This document shows positions 18,570-28,520 of a stretch of 50,954 bases of DNA, piece after piece. The translations under genes and the position numbers were made by a program. Each line of letters begins with the position of its first letter. Positions within the stretch are counted from its first letter, which is position 1. Source of the stretch: Candidatus Omnitrophota bacterium (GTDB taxonomy: Bacteria > Omnitrophota > Gorgyraeia > Gorgyraeales > Gorgyraeaceae); the NCBI GenBank assembly GCA_030691625.1, contig JAUYDX010000034.1, positions 1 through 50,954 of the forward strand, in the 5' to 3' direction. The notes under the pieces were generated by a model. The model saw only the letters and a program-made list of their open reading frames with translations. It had not been told where the DNA came from and did not search any database.

Positions 18570-19326
18570 ACCGTTTTATCGATACTGAGTCTTTATTGAA
18601 CTTATACTTGTTAAGATAAAATTCTCTTTTTAGATACATGTCTATTGCGAGCTTCAGATACCCTTTAGCCACTTTTAAAAACGAGGAGAATGAAACGGCC
18701 TTTGATTTTCCAGCCTCTCTCACCCCCAGGCTGTACGGCACCTCCGCGAAAAGATAACCCTTCCTGGCCAGCCTTATCAGGATATCTGTCTGAAAAAAGA
18801 AACCGCGGTCGCGGTAAGTAAAATCTGTCAGTACGCATTTTCTATATAAGACAGTGCCGTTGGTATAATTAAAGGATGTATTGAAAGTGAGGTTAATGAT
18901 AAGCTTATAAATATAAGATAATATGTTCCTGAATCCGGAGCGGGCCTTTTTATTAAAAACAAAAGGCACCACCATGTCCACGTCTTCCATGAGTTTCAGA
19001 TAGCGCATTGTCTCGTATGGATTATTTTCATTGTCCCCGGGAAGCATAAATACTATTTCTCCAGCGGCTTTATCCACCCCGTCCCAAAACGAAGCGCCTA
19101 CGCCCTGAGGCGCGGGGTGATTGAGAAGCCTGACTCTCCCGCCCCCTTTTGATATCAATCCTTCCACCAGTTCCTTTGTCTTATCGATAGAGCCGTCATT
19201 AATAACAATGACCTCTCCGGAAATCCCGAGATCGTCAAACGCCTTTAAAGTGACATCAATAGCTGTCAGGATATTTTTTTCCTCATTCAATGCCGGCATT
19301 ATTACGCTCGAAAGAATCTTGTCCAT
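18553..19326 (-). CDS. GT2 glycosyltransferase (DPM1-like)
   Basis: SSVIMPALNEEKNILTAIDVTLKAF...VIVINDGSIDKTKELVE. Confidence 0.85.
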   Translation of the reverse strand: MDKILSSVIMPALNEEKNILTAIDVTLKAFDDLGISGEVIVINDGSIDKTKELVEGLISKGGGRVRLLNHPAPQGVGASFWDGVDKAAGEIVFMLPGDNENNPYETMRYLKLMEDVDMVVPFVFNKKARSGFRNILSYIYKLIINLTFNTSFNYTNGTVLYRKCVLTDFTYRDRGFFFQTDILIRLARKGYLFAEVPYSLGVREAGKSKAVSFSSFLKVAKGYLKLAIDMYLKREFYLNKYKFNKDSVSIKRYAHHG

Positions 19327-19346
19327 CTTAGAATGGCTCCTATCTC

Positions 19347-19865
19347 TTAAACCCGCATGTAACCGGCGCTATTACCAGTTATCCACTCGTCTACCAGCTT
19401 ATCAAACGGTTTTTCCGCAATGTACGGGTCAAATACCTTTATGTTGATCAGCTTCATCAGCGTTACATCGTCTGAAGACGAGCAATGCGAAGGCCCGAGA
19501 AATTTGAAATAGTCGTTAACGCCCGTTGCTATGAATTTGACATTGAGGCCCTGGAGCGCGACGTCGTTTCTCATCTGTTCAAGCGCCCTGTAAACCAGGA
19601 AATTCACTATTGAATATACTATCGGGATGGAACCGCTCAGGCTCATGCCAGCGGCGATGCCCACTATCCCCTGCTCCATGATGCCGCAATTAATCACCCT
19701 GTCGGGAAATTCCTTCCTGAGCTCGTCAATAACTCCGAATCCCATGTCGCATACAAGGAGGCAATACCGTTTATCTTTGCGGAAATACGGCATAAGGCAA
19801 TTGACTATATCCCTTCTGAAATTCTTCGCGTCACTCATAACTCTTCCCCATTGATAATTCCTCAT
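19347..19865 (-). CDS. Transketolase pyrimidine-binding-domain subunit, C-terminal domain absent
   Basis: RVINCGIMEQGIVGIAAGMSLSGSIPIVYSI motif; 172 aa ending SAGYMRV, where the Pyr domain normally ends. Confidence 0.85.
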   Translation of the reverse strand: MRNYQWGRVMSDAKNFRRDIVNCLMPYFRKDKRYCLLVCDMGFGVIDELRKEFPDRVINCGIMEQGIVGIAAGMSLSGSIPIVYSIVNFLVYRALEQMRNDVALQGLNVKFIATGVNDYFKFLGPSHCSSSDDVTLMKLINIKVFDPYIAEKPFDKLVDEWITGNSAGYMRV

Positions 19866-20649
19866 CTGTAGGAATACGGAAATGGAACTTTGGCACGTTC
19901 TCCATGCATTTTAAGCCGCAGCCTTTTACGGTTTCGGCAATGATAACATTGGGCCTCGTTTCTTTTGACTGCCTGGCCTTTCTTAAAACTTTTGCCAATT
20001 TTTCTGTATCGTGGCCCTGGCACACTACAGGGTCTAGGTCAAAACCTTTGAGTTTCCTGATTTTGTCGTTTGATTTTTTATCAAGGACATTCACGATAAA
20101 ATCCATTGCCCGGAGCTTATTCGAATCAATGATAACAGTGAGATTTCCCACATTATGCTTAACCGCGAACTGCAGCGCCTCCCACGTGGTGCCTTCCTGC
20201 AGTTCTCCGTCTCCCATAACGCAGAAGGTGTGATAAGATTTGCCAAGCAGTTTCGCGCCGAACGCGATGCCGACCGAGATAGGCAGGCCGTGGCCCAGTG
20301 AACCGCAGCTTGCCTCTAGTCCGTATTCAGGCCTCCGCTCTATACATCCGGATAGAGCGCTGGAAGCTGTGTAAAACTCCTTCCATTCTTCTTTAGGCAT
20401 AATGCCTTTATCAGCGAGGATCGCGTAAAGCGCGTAACAGCCGTGGCCCTTGGAAAAAACCAGCCTGTCTCTTTCTTCCCATAGAGGATCCTCGGGCTTA
20501 TACGACATCACGTCGTAATATAGCGCGACTAGAATATCCACGCAGGATAAAGACGGAGCGATGTGCCCTGCTTTATTCTTCACAGAGATTTCTATCACCT
20601 GGTCCCTTATCTCATTCGCCTTTTTCTTCAGAAAGTTTTTTTCATTCAT
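19831..20649 (-). CDS. Transketolase N-terminal (TPP-binding) subunit
   Basis: KNKAGHIAPSLSCVDILVALY, SKGHGCYALYAILA, GDGELQEGTTWEALQFA; start trimmed because residues before MNEKNF are repeat-encoded. Confidence 0.9.
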   Translation of the reverse strand: MNEKNFLKKKANEIRDQVIEISVKNKAGHIAPSLSCVDILVALYYDVMSYKPEDPLWEERDRLVFSKGHGCYALYAILADKGIMPKEEWKEFYTASSALSGCIERRPEYGLEASCGSLGHGLPISVGIAFGAKLLGKSYHTFCVMGDGELQEGTTWEALQFAVKHNVGNLTVIIDSNKLRAMDFIVNVLDKKSNDKIRKLKGFDLDPVVCQGHDTEKLAKVLRKARQSKETRPNVIIAETVKGCGLKCMENVPKFHFRIPTDEELSMGKSYE

Positions 20650-20660
20650 ATACAAACAGC

Positions 20661-20744
20661 CTGCTTTACATTGAGACAATGACGCAACGTAAAGAAGTTC
20701 TCAAACAACTTGACACAGAGACATTGTCTCAATGTAAAGTTGTT
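20661..20744. repeat. Family-A long palindromic repeat
   Basis: ctgctttacattgagacaatgacgcaacgtaaagaagttctcaaacaacttgacacagagacattgtctcaatgtaaagttgtt. Confidence 0.85.
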
Positions 20745-21807
20745 AGATGAAGTTTACGTGAGGGCCGGGATTTTTAAGCTCCCAGAGATACCTATTGATC
20801 TCATCCAGCCTGCAGACCTCGCGGCATTTACTGGTGTCGAGTTCCGTGGCAGCCATTTTTAATATAGCCTGGCGCCTCTTACCCTTCATGATATCCAGGA
20901 ATTTATTTTTATACACATTCCCGTACATGAATTTTTTATTGCCCAGATACGCGCTGCAGGCGTAGACATCGCCCTCCGCTGATATATACGCCCAGAAAGG
21001 AAGCCCCAGGCAATGCCTGTAAAACCTTCCCTCCTTAAGCTTTTCCATTGTATGAGACCTGAATATTATCCTGAAATCCTTTGCGGCCAATTTCCCAAGG
21101 CTCTTTTCAAGCCCTGCAAATTTCCCGTAATCAAAACCTTTCTTTATATTGCAATAACTCATAGGGTGCTTGGAAAACGGCTTTACTGTAAAATAATCCA
21201 CGCCTATTTTTTTCAATATCCTGGCCAGCTTAATAACCTCTCCTGTATTTTCAGGTATTAAAAGCATCTGCGCGCCTATAACGCAGCTCAATTTGTTTTT
21301 CTTTTTAAAACTTACCGCCTGTTCCAAATTTGAAATGACCTTTTCAAAATCCCCTTTACGGCCGCGGTGTATCTTTTGATAGGCTTCAGGGCTCCCGGCG
21401 TTAAAACTCACCCGCACCCAGGAAAGGTCTTTAAGGCAATTTTTTATTACCATGCCATTCAGGAACACGCCGTTTGTAGTGATGGATACGTCAAGGCCCG
21501 AATGCTTTGTGAACCCTATTATATCCACTATGTCTTTATGAAGGAGCGGCTCGCCTTCACCAGCGTACATCACGCTTTTTACCCCATATTTGGCAGAGTC
21601 TTTAATAACAGTTTTCAGCACCCCTGTGTCCAGAAATCTCGGCTTATACCCTATGTAATCCAGGGCGCAGAAAATACAGCGGTGGTTACAGCCGCCTGAA
21701 GGCGCTATCTCCATGTAAATAGGCGCTATCAAATCGCCATTTTTCCACTTGGCTACCCTCTCCACATGATATATCAATTTATGGCTGTCTATCCTGAGAT
21801 TATCCAT
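20743..21807 (-). CDS. Radical SAM / SPASM-like protein
   Basis: CNHRCIFC; CLGLPFWAYISAEGDVYACSAYLGNKKFMYGNV and CREVCRLDEINRYLWELK; paralogue of 17457-18569. Confidence 0.9.
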   Translation of the reverse strand: MDNLRIDSHKLIYHVERVAKWKNGDLIAPIYMEIAPSGGCNHRCIFCALDYIGYKPRFLDTGVLKTVIKDSAKYGVKSVMYAGEGEPLLHKDIVDIIGFTKHSGLDVSITTNGVFLNGMVIKNCLKDLSWVRVSFNAGSPEAYQKIHRGRKGDFEKVISNLEQAVSFKKKNKLSCVIGAQMLLIPENTGEVIKLARILKKIGVDYFTVKPFSKHPMSYCNIKKGFDYGKFAGLEKSLGKLAAKDFRIIFRSHTMEKLKEGRFYRHCLGLPFWAYISAEGDVYACSAYLGNKKFMYGNVYKNKFLDIMKGKRRQAILKMAATELDTSKCREVCRLDEINRYLWELKNPGPHVNFI

Positions 21808-22837
21808 TTTTATAGCAGATGAGCCTCCAGCTCTTAGGTCTGAAAAATATCCTCAAAGGCGCAAGAAAAAAAAGCAGGAAATTTTCCAGGCGCCTGTGCC
21901 TCGCGATAAAATGCGCGGTCTTTATTTTAAAATTTATTTTTGAGTCCCTGTTCTTGTGCCTTGTTATGTAGTCGTCTGCCAGGGACAGGAATTCTACTCT
22001 CGGCTTTTTAAAACCGCCCGCTGCCGCGCCTCTCTTCCAATCGTCTATAGTGTAAGAGGTGTCGCTAAAGCCTCTTTTACTCATCTCTTCAAAAACAGGG
22101 TGGACCTTTTCGAATACGCCCCTGGCTGACTCATTGATCAAAACGAGCCGGCCTCCGGGCTTTAAGACACGCCGCGCCTCCCTGAACAGCCTGGCTAAAT
22201 CAGCGGTGTGATGAAATACAGCTGAGCCGAACACGATATCAAACGCATTGTCAGTGAAAGGCATATCGTGCATATCAGAAAACACCCTGTCAAAGTATGA
22301 AGACTTTATAAAAAGCTCTGAGACCTTCAGGTAATTACTGATATCCACTGCCACGACACTACAGCCTTTTTTGGCGAATTTAGATGACGCGTAAGAAAAA
22401 CACGCGCCTATCTCCAGTATCCTTTCTTTTCCTGTGAGGCGCAGGTAATCCAGGGTGGCGTAAAATCTGTCTGACGCCTCTTTTATAGTCTGGAAACTCC
22501 CGCCTCTTTTAAAAAAACCGGAATCGTCTCCTTCAGGGAATGAAAGAAATTTATCCTTAAAGGTTTCTATCGTATCAGGCGTTATCCTGTAACGCTTTCC
22601 GCGCTCGTCAGCGATATATTCATCCTCATCCATTGCCTTTCTTTCGCGGACGGCGCTAAGAGGCGCGTTAGTAAAAAAATCCAGTATGCCTTTTTCTATA
22701 TTGTAAGATGCCTGGCAATGGCCGCACAAAACCCTGCCGCTCCTTATCTCCAGGCTATTTTCTTCCTGTCCTTCCAATGAAAAAGAGCTGTGGCCGCATC
22801 CTGTGCACCTCAATATCTCCAGCAGGCCTTTTTTCAT
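21800..22837 (-). CDS. SAM-dependent methyltransferase with N-terminal Trm112-like Cys region
   Basis: CTGCGHSSF...CGHCQASYNIEKGILDF; ILEIGACFSYASSKFAKKGCSVVAVDIS; FGSAVFHHTADLARLFREARRVLKPGGRLVLINE. Confidence 0.88.
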   Translation of the reverse strand: MKKGLLEILRCTGCGHSSFSLEGQEENSLEIRSGRVLCGHCQASYNIEKGILDFFTNAPLSAVRERKAMDEDEYIADERGKRYRITPDTIETFKDKFLSFPEGDDSGFFKRGGSFQTIKEASDRFYATLDYLRLTGKERILEIGACFSYASSKFAKKGCSVVAVDISNYLKVSELFIKSSYFDRVFSDMHDMPFTDNAFDIVFGSAVFHHTADLARLFREARRVLKPGGRLVLINESARGVFEKVHPVFEEMSKRGFSDTSYTIDDWKRGAAAGGFKKPRVEFLSLADDYITRHKNRDSKINFKIKTAHFIARHRRLENFLLFFLAPLRIFFRPKSWRLICYKNG

Positions 22838-23565
22838 ATCTTTTTACATATTACCATAAAATCGACGCATTTAGGCAGATTTTTTCTCTGCCATATAAAA
22901 TCATTCACCGTGATATTTTTATAGTATTTATCCACTATGTTCAGGGGGCCGGGCAGATATCTGAATATCCCGATTTTTTTAAGCCTCTCGAAAATCCTTA
23001 GTTTTTTAGTGTAAAAAAGCCCGGCTATCTCATAGTTATTGAACACCGTTTTTATAGCCGCGCTTAGATCGCTGAACGTAAATTCCTTCACGTGAAAAGG
23101 GTTTTTCGTGTACGGCCTGTTTGTCTTTTTATTCTTATCCAGGTTCAACGTGGATATAAAGACGATCCCGCCTTTTTTTAAAACCCTTTTTATGGACGCG
23201 AGGTACGCCTGGATCTCATTTTCAGGCACATGCTCTATAACCTGGAAGCTTACCACTACGTCAAACATGTCGCCGGAAAAATCCAGGTAGGAGCCGAACG
23301 ACTTCCTGAATTCCAGATTATGCCTTTTATATTTTTTTGAAGCCAACTCCACGTTCCTGTCCAGGACATCCACTGCCTTTACGCTTCTAGCGCGGCCTGC
23401 CAGGAAGTTTGCGCCGTAGCCGTCGCCGAAACCTATCTCCAGGACGTCCTTGCCTTCAACGTAAGGAAACGCGAAGTGGTACGCGCTCAGATGCCTTGCG
23501 AAAAATTTCGGCGGCGTCTCTTCAGGCAGAATCCCTGACCCGCCAGGCCTTAAATCATCTAACAT
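22834..23565 (-). CDS. SAM-dependent methyltransferase
   Basis: VLEIGFGDGYGANFLAGRARSVKAVDVLDRNVELA; VVSFQVIEHVPENEIQAYLASIKRVLKKGGIVFISTLN. Confidence 0.9.
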   Translation of the reverse strand: MLDDLRPGGSGILPEETPPKFFARHLSAYHFAFPYVEGKDVLEIGFGDGYGANFLAGRARSVKAVDVLDRNVELASKKYKRHNLEFRKSFGSYLDFSGDMFDVVVSFQVIEHVPENEIQAYLASIKRVLKKGGIVFISTLNLDKNKKTNRPYTKNPFHVKEFTFSDLSAAIKTVFNNYEIAGLFYTKKLRIFERLKKIGIFRYLPGPLNIVDKYYKNITVNDFIWQRKNLPKCVDFMVICKKI

Positions 23566-23580
23566 ATAATCACCTTAACC

Positions 23581-23645
23581 ACCACCTCAACCTCGCAGGT
23601 TACCTACGAGGTTACCTGCGAGGTAACCTGCGAGGTTGAGGTGGT
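23581..23645. repeat. Family-C related long palindrome (tandem CCTCGCAGGTTACC units)
   Basis: accacctcaacctcgcaggttacctacgaggttacctgcgaggtaacctgcgaggttgaggtggt. Confidence 0.85.
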
Positions 23646-23651
23646 CTATTA

Positions 23652-26147
23652 TCAGAGGAAGCCGTAGAATTTATCGGTCCTGCCTTCCATTATATCCAGG
23701 ACATTCTTTACCCTGATATCGTATGTGTGTTTTTCAATGCCCAGTCTTTCAGCCGCCTCTCTTATCTTACTACGCTCCGCATCGTGAGAAATATAATAAT
23801 CCAGTATGTCGAAAAGCTCTTCTTTGGTCTCAAACCATAATACATGCTTTTTATTCTCAGCGAGAAGCTCTATACCCTTGAATTTTTTAGTAACGTAACA
23901 CGCGCCGCACCCAAGCGCCACGAAGAACCTGTTGGACGTATAAAGCTCGTGATCAAAATCGCTCACCCCGAAAACCATCTTAGACTGGCTGTAAAACTCG
24001 GCTATGTTATTCCTGATGTTATTGCTTATCTTAAGCTGGTATCTGGATTTCATCGCCTCTATAAGCTCTCTTCTTGTCTTATGCAGGGGCTCATTGCTTA
24101 TGGCTCCGGAAAAACCTATGTCGTAAATCTCTTTCATACCCAGGCGGTGCTGGGCGTACGGGCCATAACCCTGAGGCATGTAATAAACCCTTTTAAGATT
24201 ATAAGCGGCCTTGTATTCGTCCAGCTGGCCCCTATTGGTCAGGAACATTGCGTCAATGACATTTGACAGATCCTCTTTTTTAGGATGTTCAGGGTCGCAG
24301 AACCAGTAAATCACTTTTACGCCGATCGCCTTTAAATCCAGGCTGATGTCCTTTATAAAATTAAGATTGTCTTTTAATATCACAAGCAGGTAATCAGGCT
24401 TAAATGAAAGGATCGCGTCCCTCATCTTTTTAGGGTCCTGGTTCCTCATGCCCTCTAAAAGCAGATAATCCATGCCGAGTTTTTCAAAAGACCTGGGCCA
24501 CTCGTCCCAGTCAAAACCAAGCTGACAGTATCTTAAAAGCATATACTGGCCTATAGCGCATATCCTCTTTGACCCGGGGCCCGGCTGTATTATTTTTCTG
24601 GCTCTTATCTCCGTGAAACTGTCTTTCGGCTCCAGACGATCAATGAAATACCCATTTTCATTGACTGCCTGGGCCAGGCTGCCTTTATCCATATACGGAA
24701 CCTTAATGCTTATTTCTCCTCCTTTAAAATTATCTATAAAAGGCGCTTTATAAATGAAGCTTTTTACTGAAAAAAGTTTTTTATAGCTGGCTGACAAAGG
24801 CCTGAAATCATGCCTCGTGATTGTATCGTTCAATTTATCTGAAAAATTATCTATGCTAAGGATGCACCCGGGTATGGACACCCTTCCGAGTTCCGCGAAA
24901 ATCGCGTCCAGCTCAGCCTCTGGTTTCCCTGAAACAGCGTTATGATCCAGGAGTATCCTTTTAACCGAGGCGTCTTCCAGGGGCAGATCCCTGTAAGCGT
25001 ACTTAAAAACCTTTTTATTTGATATCTTCTCGTCAATATTCACATAGCTGTAACAGGCCCGTCCGGCGCAGCCGAGATTCAGGTTTAAGAAGTTAGAGTC
25101 GTCGAGACGCGCGTATTTTTGTATTTTTATCAACTTGCCCCTGTGAAATCTTTTTAAAACCGCAAGGATTTTGAACAACGCCTCATCGTCAGTAATGATC
25201 CTGTCGAATTTCTTCTTTTTTAAAATTATCCTCAAGGCGCATCTTAGCCTGAAACCTAAAGGAAGATACCTGAACCTGGATATATTGGTGTGGACATTGG
25301 CAGGGATCTTTCCTATCGCGAATTTAGAAATGATCCAGACCCAGTTGCATTTCTGGGCCATCAGATACGTCTCTTTCTGGAGCTTCCTGAAATATTCCTC
25401 GTCCTTTTTTGTAAGTATGTACAGGGCTCTTTGAGGTTTTCCAAACATCTCGTAAAACATCTCCCTGTTTTTCTCGAACATCTCCTCGTATTCCGCCACG
25501 AGGTCAAAGGACGCGTTTTCAGCGTGCCACACGTAAGAGCCCCTGGAAAAAACAGACTTATAGCCGTTATGGAATGCCCTTATGCAGTATTCAGTATCCT
25601 CAAAATTCCCAAGGCCATACCCGACCTTTAGTATGCCGATTTTATTTATGACTTCTCTTTTAATTAAATAGCAAAATCCTATGGCTGTGGCCATTTCTAT
25701 ATACTGGCCTTTATGCCTCTTCATTAAATTTTCCGCAAATTTATCCAGGCTCATCCACCAGGGCTTTCTGGTGCCAAGGTTGTTGCTGTTCGGATTCACT
25801 ATGCCTATTTCTTTTGAGGATTCAGCCACGTTTATCATTTCTCTGAGCCAGCCTTTGCAGACAATAGTATCGTTATTGTGAAGGCATACGTAAGGCGCGT
25901 CTGAGATCTCCATACCCTGATTTGTCGCGATAGTGTAACCCTGATTTTCTTCATTTCGTATCAGAATATATCCTGGCAGGCGTTTATCATTTTTAAGTCC
26001 TTCGAGATACTCCTTGGTTTCTTTTTCACTACCGTTATCTATGATAATCAGGCGATACGGACAGTCAGTATTTTTGATAATGCTCTCCACAGCCTGCTCA
26101 GTGTAATGCTTAAGGTTCCAGACAGGAATTATAATATCGCATCTCAT
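23652..26147 (-). CDS. Multidomain protein: GT2 + degenerate methyltransferase-like segment + CgeB-like glycosyltransferase
   Basis: N-term IIIPVWNLKHYTEQAVESIIKNTDCPYRLIIIDNGS; middle LNLNLGCAGRACYSYVNIDEK; C-term GISNEPLHKTRRELIEAM...FGVSDFDHELYTSNRFFVALGCGACYVTKKF. Confidence 0.8.
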   Translation of the reverse strand: MRCDIIIPVWNLKHYTEQAVESIIKNTDCPYRLIIIDNGSEKETKEYLEGLKNDKRLPGYILIRNEENQGYTIATNQGMEISDAPYVCLHNNDTIVCKGWLREMINVAESSKEIGIVNPNSNNLGTRKPWWMSLDKFAENLMKRHKGQYIEMATAIGFCYLIKREVINKIGILKVGYGLGNFEDTEYCIRAFHNGYKSVFSRGSYVWHAENASFDLVAEYEEMFEKNREMFYEMFGKPQRALYILTKKDEEYFRKLQKETYLMAQKCNWVWIISKFAIGKIPANVHTNISRFRYLPLGFRLRCALRIILKKKKFDRIITDDEALFKILAVLKRFHRGKLIKIQKYARLDDSNFLNLNLGCAGRACYSYVNIDEKISNKKVFKYAYRDLPLEDASVKRILLDHNAVSGKPEAELDAIFAELGRVSIPGCILSIDNFSDKLNDTITRHDFRPLSASYKKLFSVKSFIYKAPFIDNFKGGEISIKVPYMDKGSLAQAVNENGYFIDRLEPKDSFTEIRARKIIQPGPGSKRICAIGQYMLLRYCQLGFDWDEWPRSFEKLGMDYLLLEGMRNQDPKKMRDAILSFKPDYLLVILKDNLNFIKDISLDLKAIGVKVIYWFCDPEHPKKEDLSNVIDAMFLTNRGQLDEYKAAYNLKRVYYMPQGYGPYAQHRLGMKEIYDIGFSGAISNEPLHKTRRELIEAMKSRYQLKISNNIRNNIAEFYSQSKMVFGVSDFDHELYTSNRFFVALGCGACYVTKKFKGIELLAENKKHVLWFETKEELFDILDYYISHDAERSKIREAAERLGIEKHTYDIRVKNVLDIMEGRTDKFYGFL

Positions 26148-27268
26148 TTTAAAAAGTCCTTTATGTGTTTCACTATCATATCCTGCTCTTTTGGGGTCAG
26201 ATCAGGATAAAGCGGCAGGGTGAGTAGCTTTTTCCACACGCTTTCCACCACAGGGCAGTCTGCCTTACAGTTTTTGTACATCCTGTAATGATGGTTCGGG
26301 ATATAGTGGACGCCGGTGGAGATGCCTCTTTCCTGGAGATACGCGTTTAGGCCGTCTCTTTTTTCAGTTTTAATAGCATAGTTATGGTGGGCGCTTTTCG
26401 CGTAAGATTTTACAACCGGAGTTTCTATATCGCCTACGCCTTTTAAAAGTTCATTATACCTGAAGCTCAAGTTTCGCCTTTTATCATTCATCTTATCCAG
26501 TTTTTTGAGCTGTACCAGGCCTATTGCCGCGGGGATGTCATTAAGGTGGCATTTAAACCCTACTTCTTCCACGTCGTAATACCAGGAATATTTTTTTACA
26601 TTAATATCGTCTTCTGAGATCTCCCTGTCCCACGTGCCTTTATTTATGCCGAGCCACCTGAGTTTTTTAAGCCGTTCGTATATCTTCTGGTCATTGGTAG
26701 TGATCATCCCGCCTTCGCCTGTGGCAAGATTTTTAACGGCGTGGAACGAAAAACACGCTATGTCTCCCAGTGTGCCTATTTTCCTTCCCTTATATTCTCC
26801 TCCGCACCCGTGAGCGGCGTCTTCTATCACTTTTACGCCGCGCGACTTTGCGAGTTTTGTAATAGGGTCCATATCGCACGCGTGGCCGCCATAATGGACA
26901 GTGACTATTGCCTTTGTATTTTTGGTAATATTTTTTTCTATTTCTTTAAAGCTTATATTCAGCGTATCAGGCTCCGAGTCGCAAAAAATAGGCATAGCGT
27001 TATTATAAAGAATCGCGTGGTTCGTGGAGACAAATGTCATGGGCGTGGTCAAAACATCTCCGCTCTTTATATCCATTACGAGCATTGCCAGATGAAGAGC
27101 CGCGGTGCAGGAATTAAGTGCCACTGCGTATTTCGCGCCTATATATTTCGCAAATGCCTCCTCAAATTCCTGAGTTTTAGGCCCCAGACCCACCCATCCT
27201 GAATTCATAACCTTTTTAACCGCTTCGAATTCCTCTTTCCCGTACGAAGGCTTAAATACCGGTATCAT
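26144..27268 (-). CDS. DegT/DnrJ/EryC1 aminotransferase
   Basis: MIPVFKPSYGKEEFEAVKKVMNSGWVGLGPKTQEFEEAFAKYIGAKYAVALNSCTAALHLA; FHAVKNLATGEGGM (PLP lysine). Confidence 0.92.
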   Translation of the reverse strand: MIPVFKPSYGKEEFEAVKKVMNSGWVGLGPKTQEFEEAFAKYIGAKYAVALNSCTAALHLAMLVMDIKSGDVLTTPMTFVSTNHAILYNNAMPIFCDSEPDTLNISFKEIEKNITKNTKAIVTVHYGGHACDMDPITKLAKSRGVKVIEDAAHGCGGEYKGRKIGTLGDIACFSFHAVKNLATGEGGMITTNDQKIYERLKKLRWLGINKGTWDREISEDDINVKKYSWYYDVEEVGFKCHLNDIPAAIGLVQLKKLDKMNDKRRNLSFRYNELLKGVGDIETPVVKSYAKSAHHNYAIKTEKRDGLNAYLQERGISTGVHYIPNHHYRMYKNCKADCPVVESVWKKLLTLPLYPDLTPKEQDMIVKHIKDFLK

Positions 27269-27287
27269 AACAACTCTCCTCCAGCCC

Positions 27288-27330
27288 AACAACTTGACAC
27301 TTGTGACAATGTTACAAGTGTCAAGTTGTT
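27288..27330. repeat. Family-A short hairpin
   Basis: aacaacttgacacttgtgacaatgttacaagtgtcaagttgtt; contains stop of the 27321 CDS. Confidence 0.85.
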
Positions 27331-28421
27331 TTGAATTGCTCCACTACGTATCTGATCTCTTGCTCTGTCAGCTCGGGATACATAGGCAAGCTCATGATTT
27401 CTTCGCAGCACTTTTCCGCAACAGGGAAATCTCTCTTTTTATAGCCAAGTTCTTTGTAACATTCCTGCAGATGTATTGGTATCGGATAATGAATAAGGGT
27501 ACGCACGCCTTTATCAGCTAATTTTTCCATGAGGACTGCCCTATTTTTCACCCTGACTGTATATTGGTGATATATGTGCTTCGCGTAACTCTCTTCATAA
27601 GGAAGAATCATATCGAGCTTTGCCTCTTTAAATAGTTTCGTATATAAATCCGCGTTTTTTCTGCGCTTTTCATTCCATTCGTTTAGATGTTTAAGTTTCA
27701 CGCGGAGTATGGCTGCCTGCAATGTATCAAGCCTGGAATTATACCCTTTTATTATGTGCTCGTATCTGCCTTTCCTGCCATAATCATGAAGAAGCGACAT
27801 CCTGTCTTTTATTTCTTCTGAACTCGTGATCACCATTCCGCCATCCCCGAATGCGCCTAAATTCTTGGTTGGATAAAACGAGAAACACGCCGCGTCACCG
27901 AAACTTCCTACCTTTTTATTTTTATAAAGCGCTCCGTGCGCCTGGGCGCAGTCCTCAATAACCTTAAGCTTATGTTTTTTCGCGATCTGCATAATAGGGT
28001 CCATATCAGCCGGATGGCCATAGAGATGGACTAATAGAATCGCCCTGGTCTTTTTGGTAATGGCCTTTTCCAGTTTCGTGACATCAATACAATAGGTCTT
28101 TTCTTCTGTATCCACGAAAACCGGCCTTGCGCCAGCCATGGAGATCCCAAGGCTTGTGGCTATGTAAGTATACGACGGGGTTATCACCTCATCGCCTTGT
28201 CCTATGCCGCAGGCAAGGCACGCTAAAAACAAGGCGTCTGTGCCTGAATTTACGCCTATGCCGTATTTAACCCCGCAGTATTCCGCGAATTCCTTTTCAA
28301 AGAGCCCCACGTCCTCTCCCAGGATAAACCCGCCTGAAAGCATCACATTTTCAATCGGGCCTTTCAGCTCATCCTTTATCTCTTCGTATTGTCTTTTAAG
28401 CGTAAAAATATCGACTTTCAT
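27321..28421 (-). CDS. DegT/DnrJ/EryC1 aminotransferase
   Basis: [53 protein letters not shown]. Confidence 0.92.
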   Translation of the reverse strand: MKVDIFTLKRQYEEIKDELKGPIENVMLSGGFILGEDVGLFEKEFAEYCGVKYGIGVNSGTDALFLACLACGIGQGDEVITPSYTYIATSLGISMAGARPVFVDTEEKTYCIDVTKLEKAITKKTRAILLVHLYGHPADMDPIMQIAKKHKLKVIEDCAQAHGALYKNKKVGSFGDAACFSFYPTKNLGAFGDGGMVITSSEEIKDRMSLLHDYGRKGRYEHIIKGYNSRLDTLQAAILRVKLKHLNEWNEKRRKNADLYTKLFKEAKLDMILPYEESYAKHIYHQYTVRVKNRAVLMEKLADKGVRTLIHYPIPIHLQECYKELGYKKRDFPVAEKCCEEIMSLPMYPELTEQEIRYVVEQFKTT

Positions 28422-28436
28422 GGTTTCTCCTGTTTT

Positions 28437-28520
28437 ACTTCTCGACTCTACTCCCGTAACCGGCTCTCGTGATCGCTCGAAAAATATTAGTGTTCGAGCG
28501 AGCGAAGCGAGTCGAGAACC
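28437..28520. repeat. Family-B repeat, back-to-back arms, overlapping the GT9 3' end
   Basis: acttctcgactctactcccgtaaccggctctcgtgatcgctcgaaaaatattagtgttcgagcgagcgaagcgagtcgagaac. Confidence 0.85.

Noticed and set aside
26144-28421. The two adjacent DegT aminotransferases as a recent tandem duplication
   Set aside because: Sequences differ substantially and resemble distinct subfamilies; more likely two different sugar aminotransferases.
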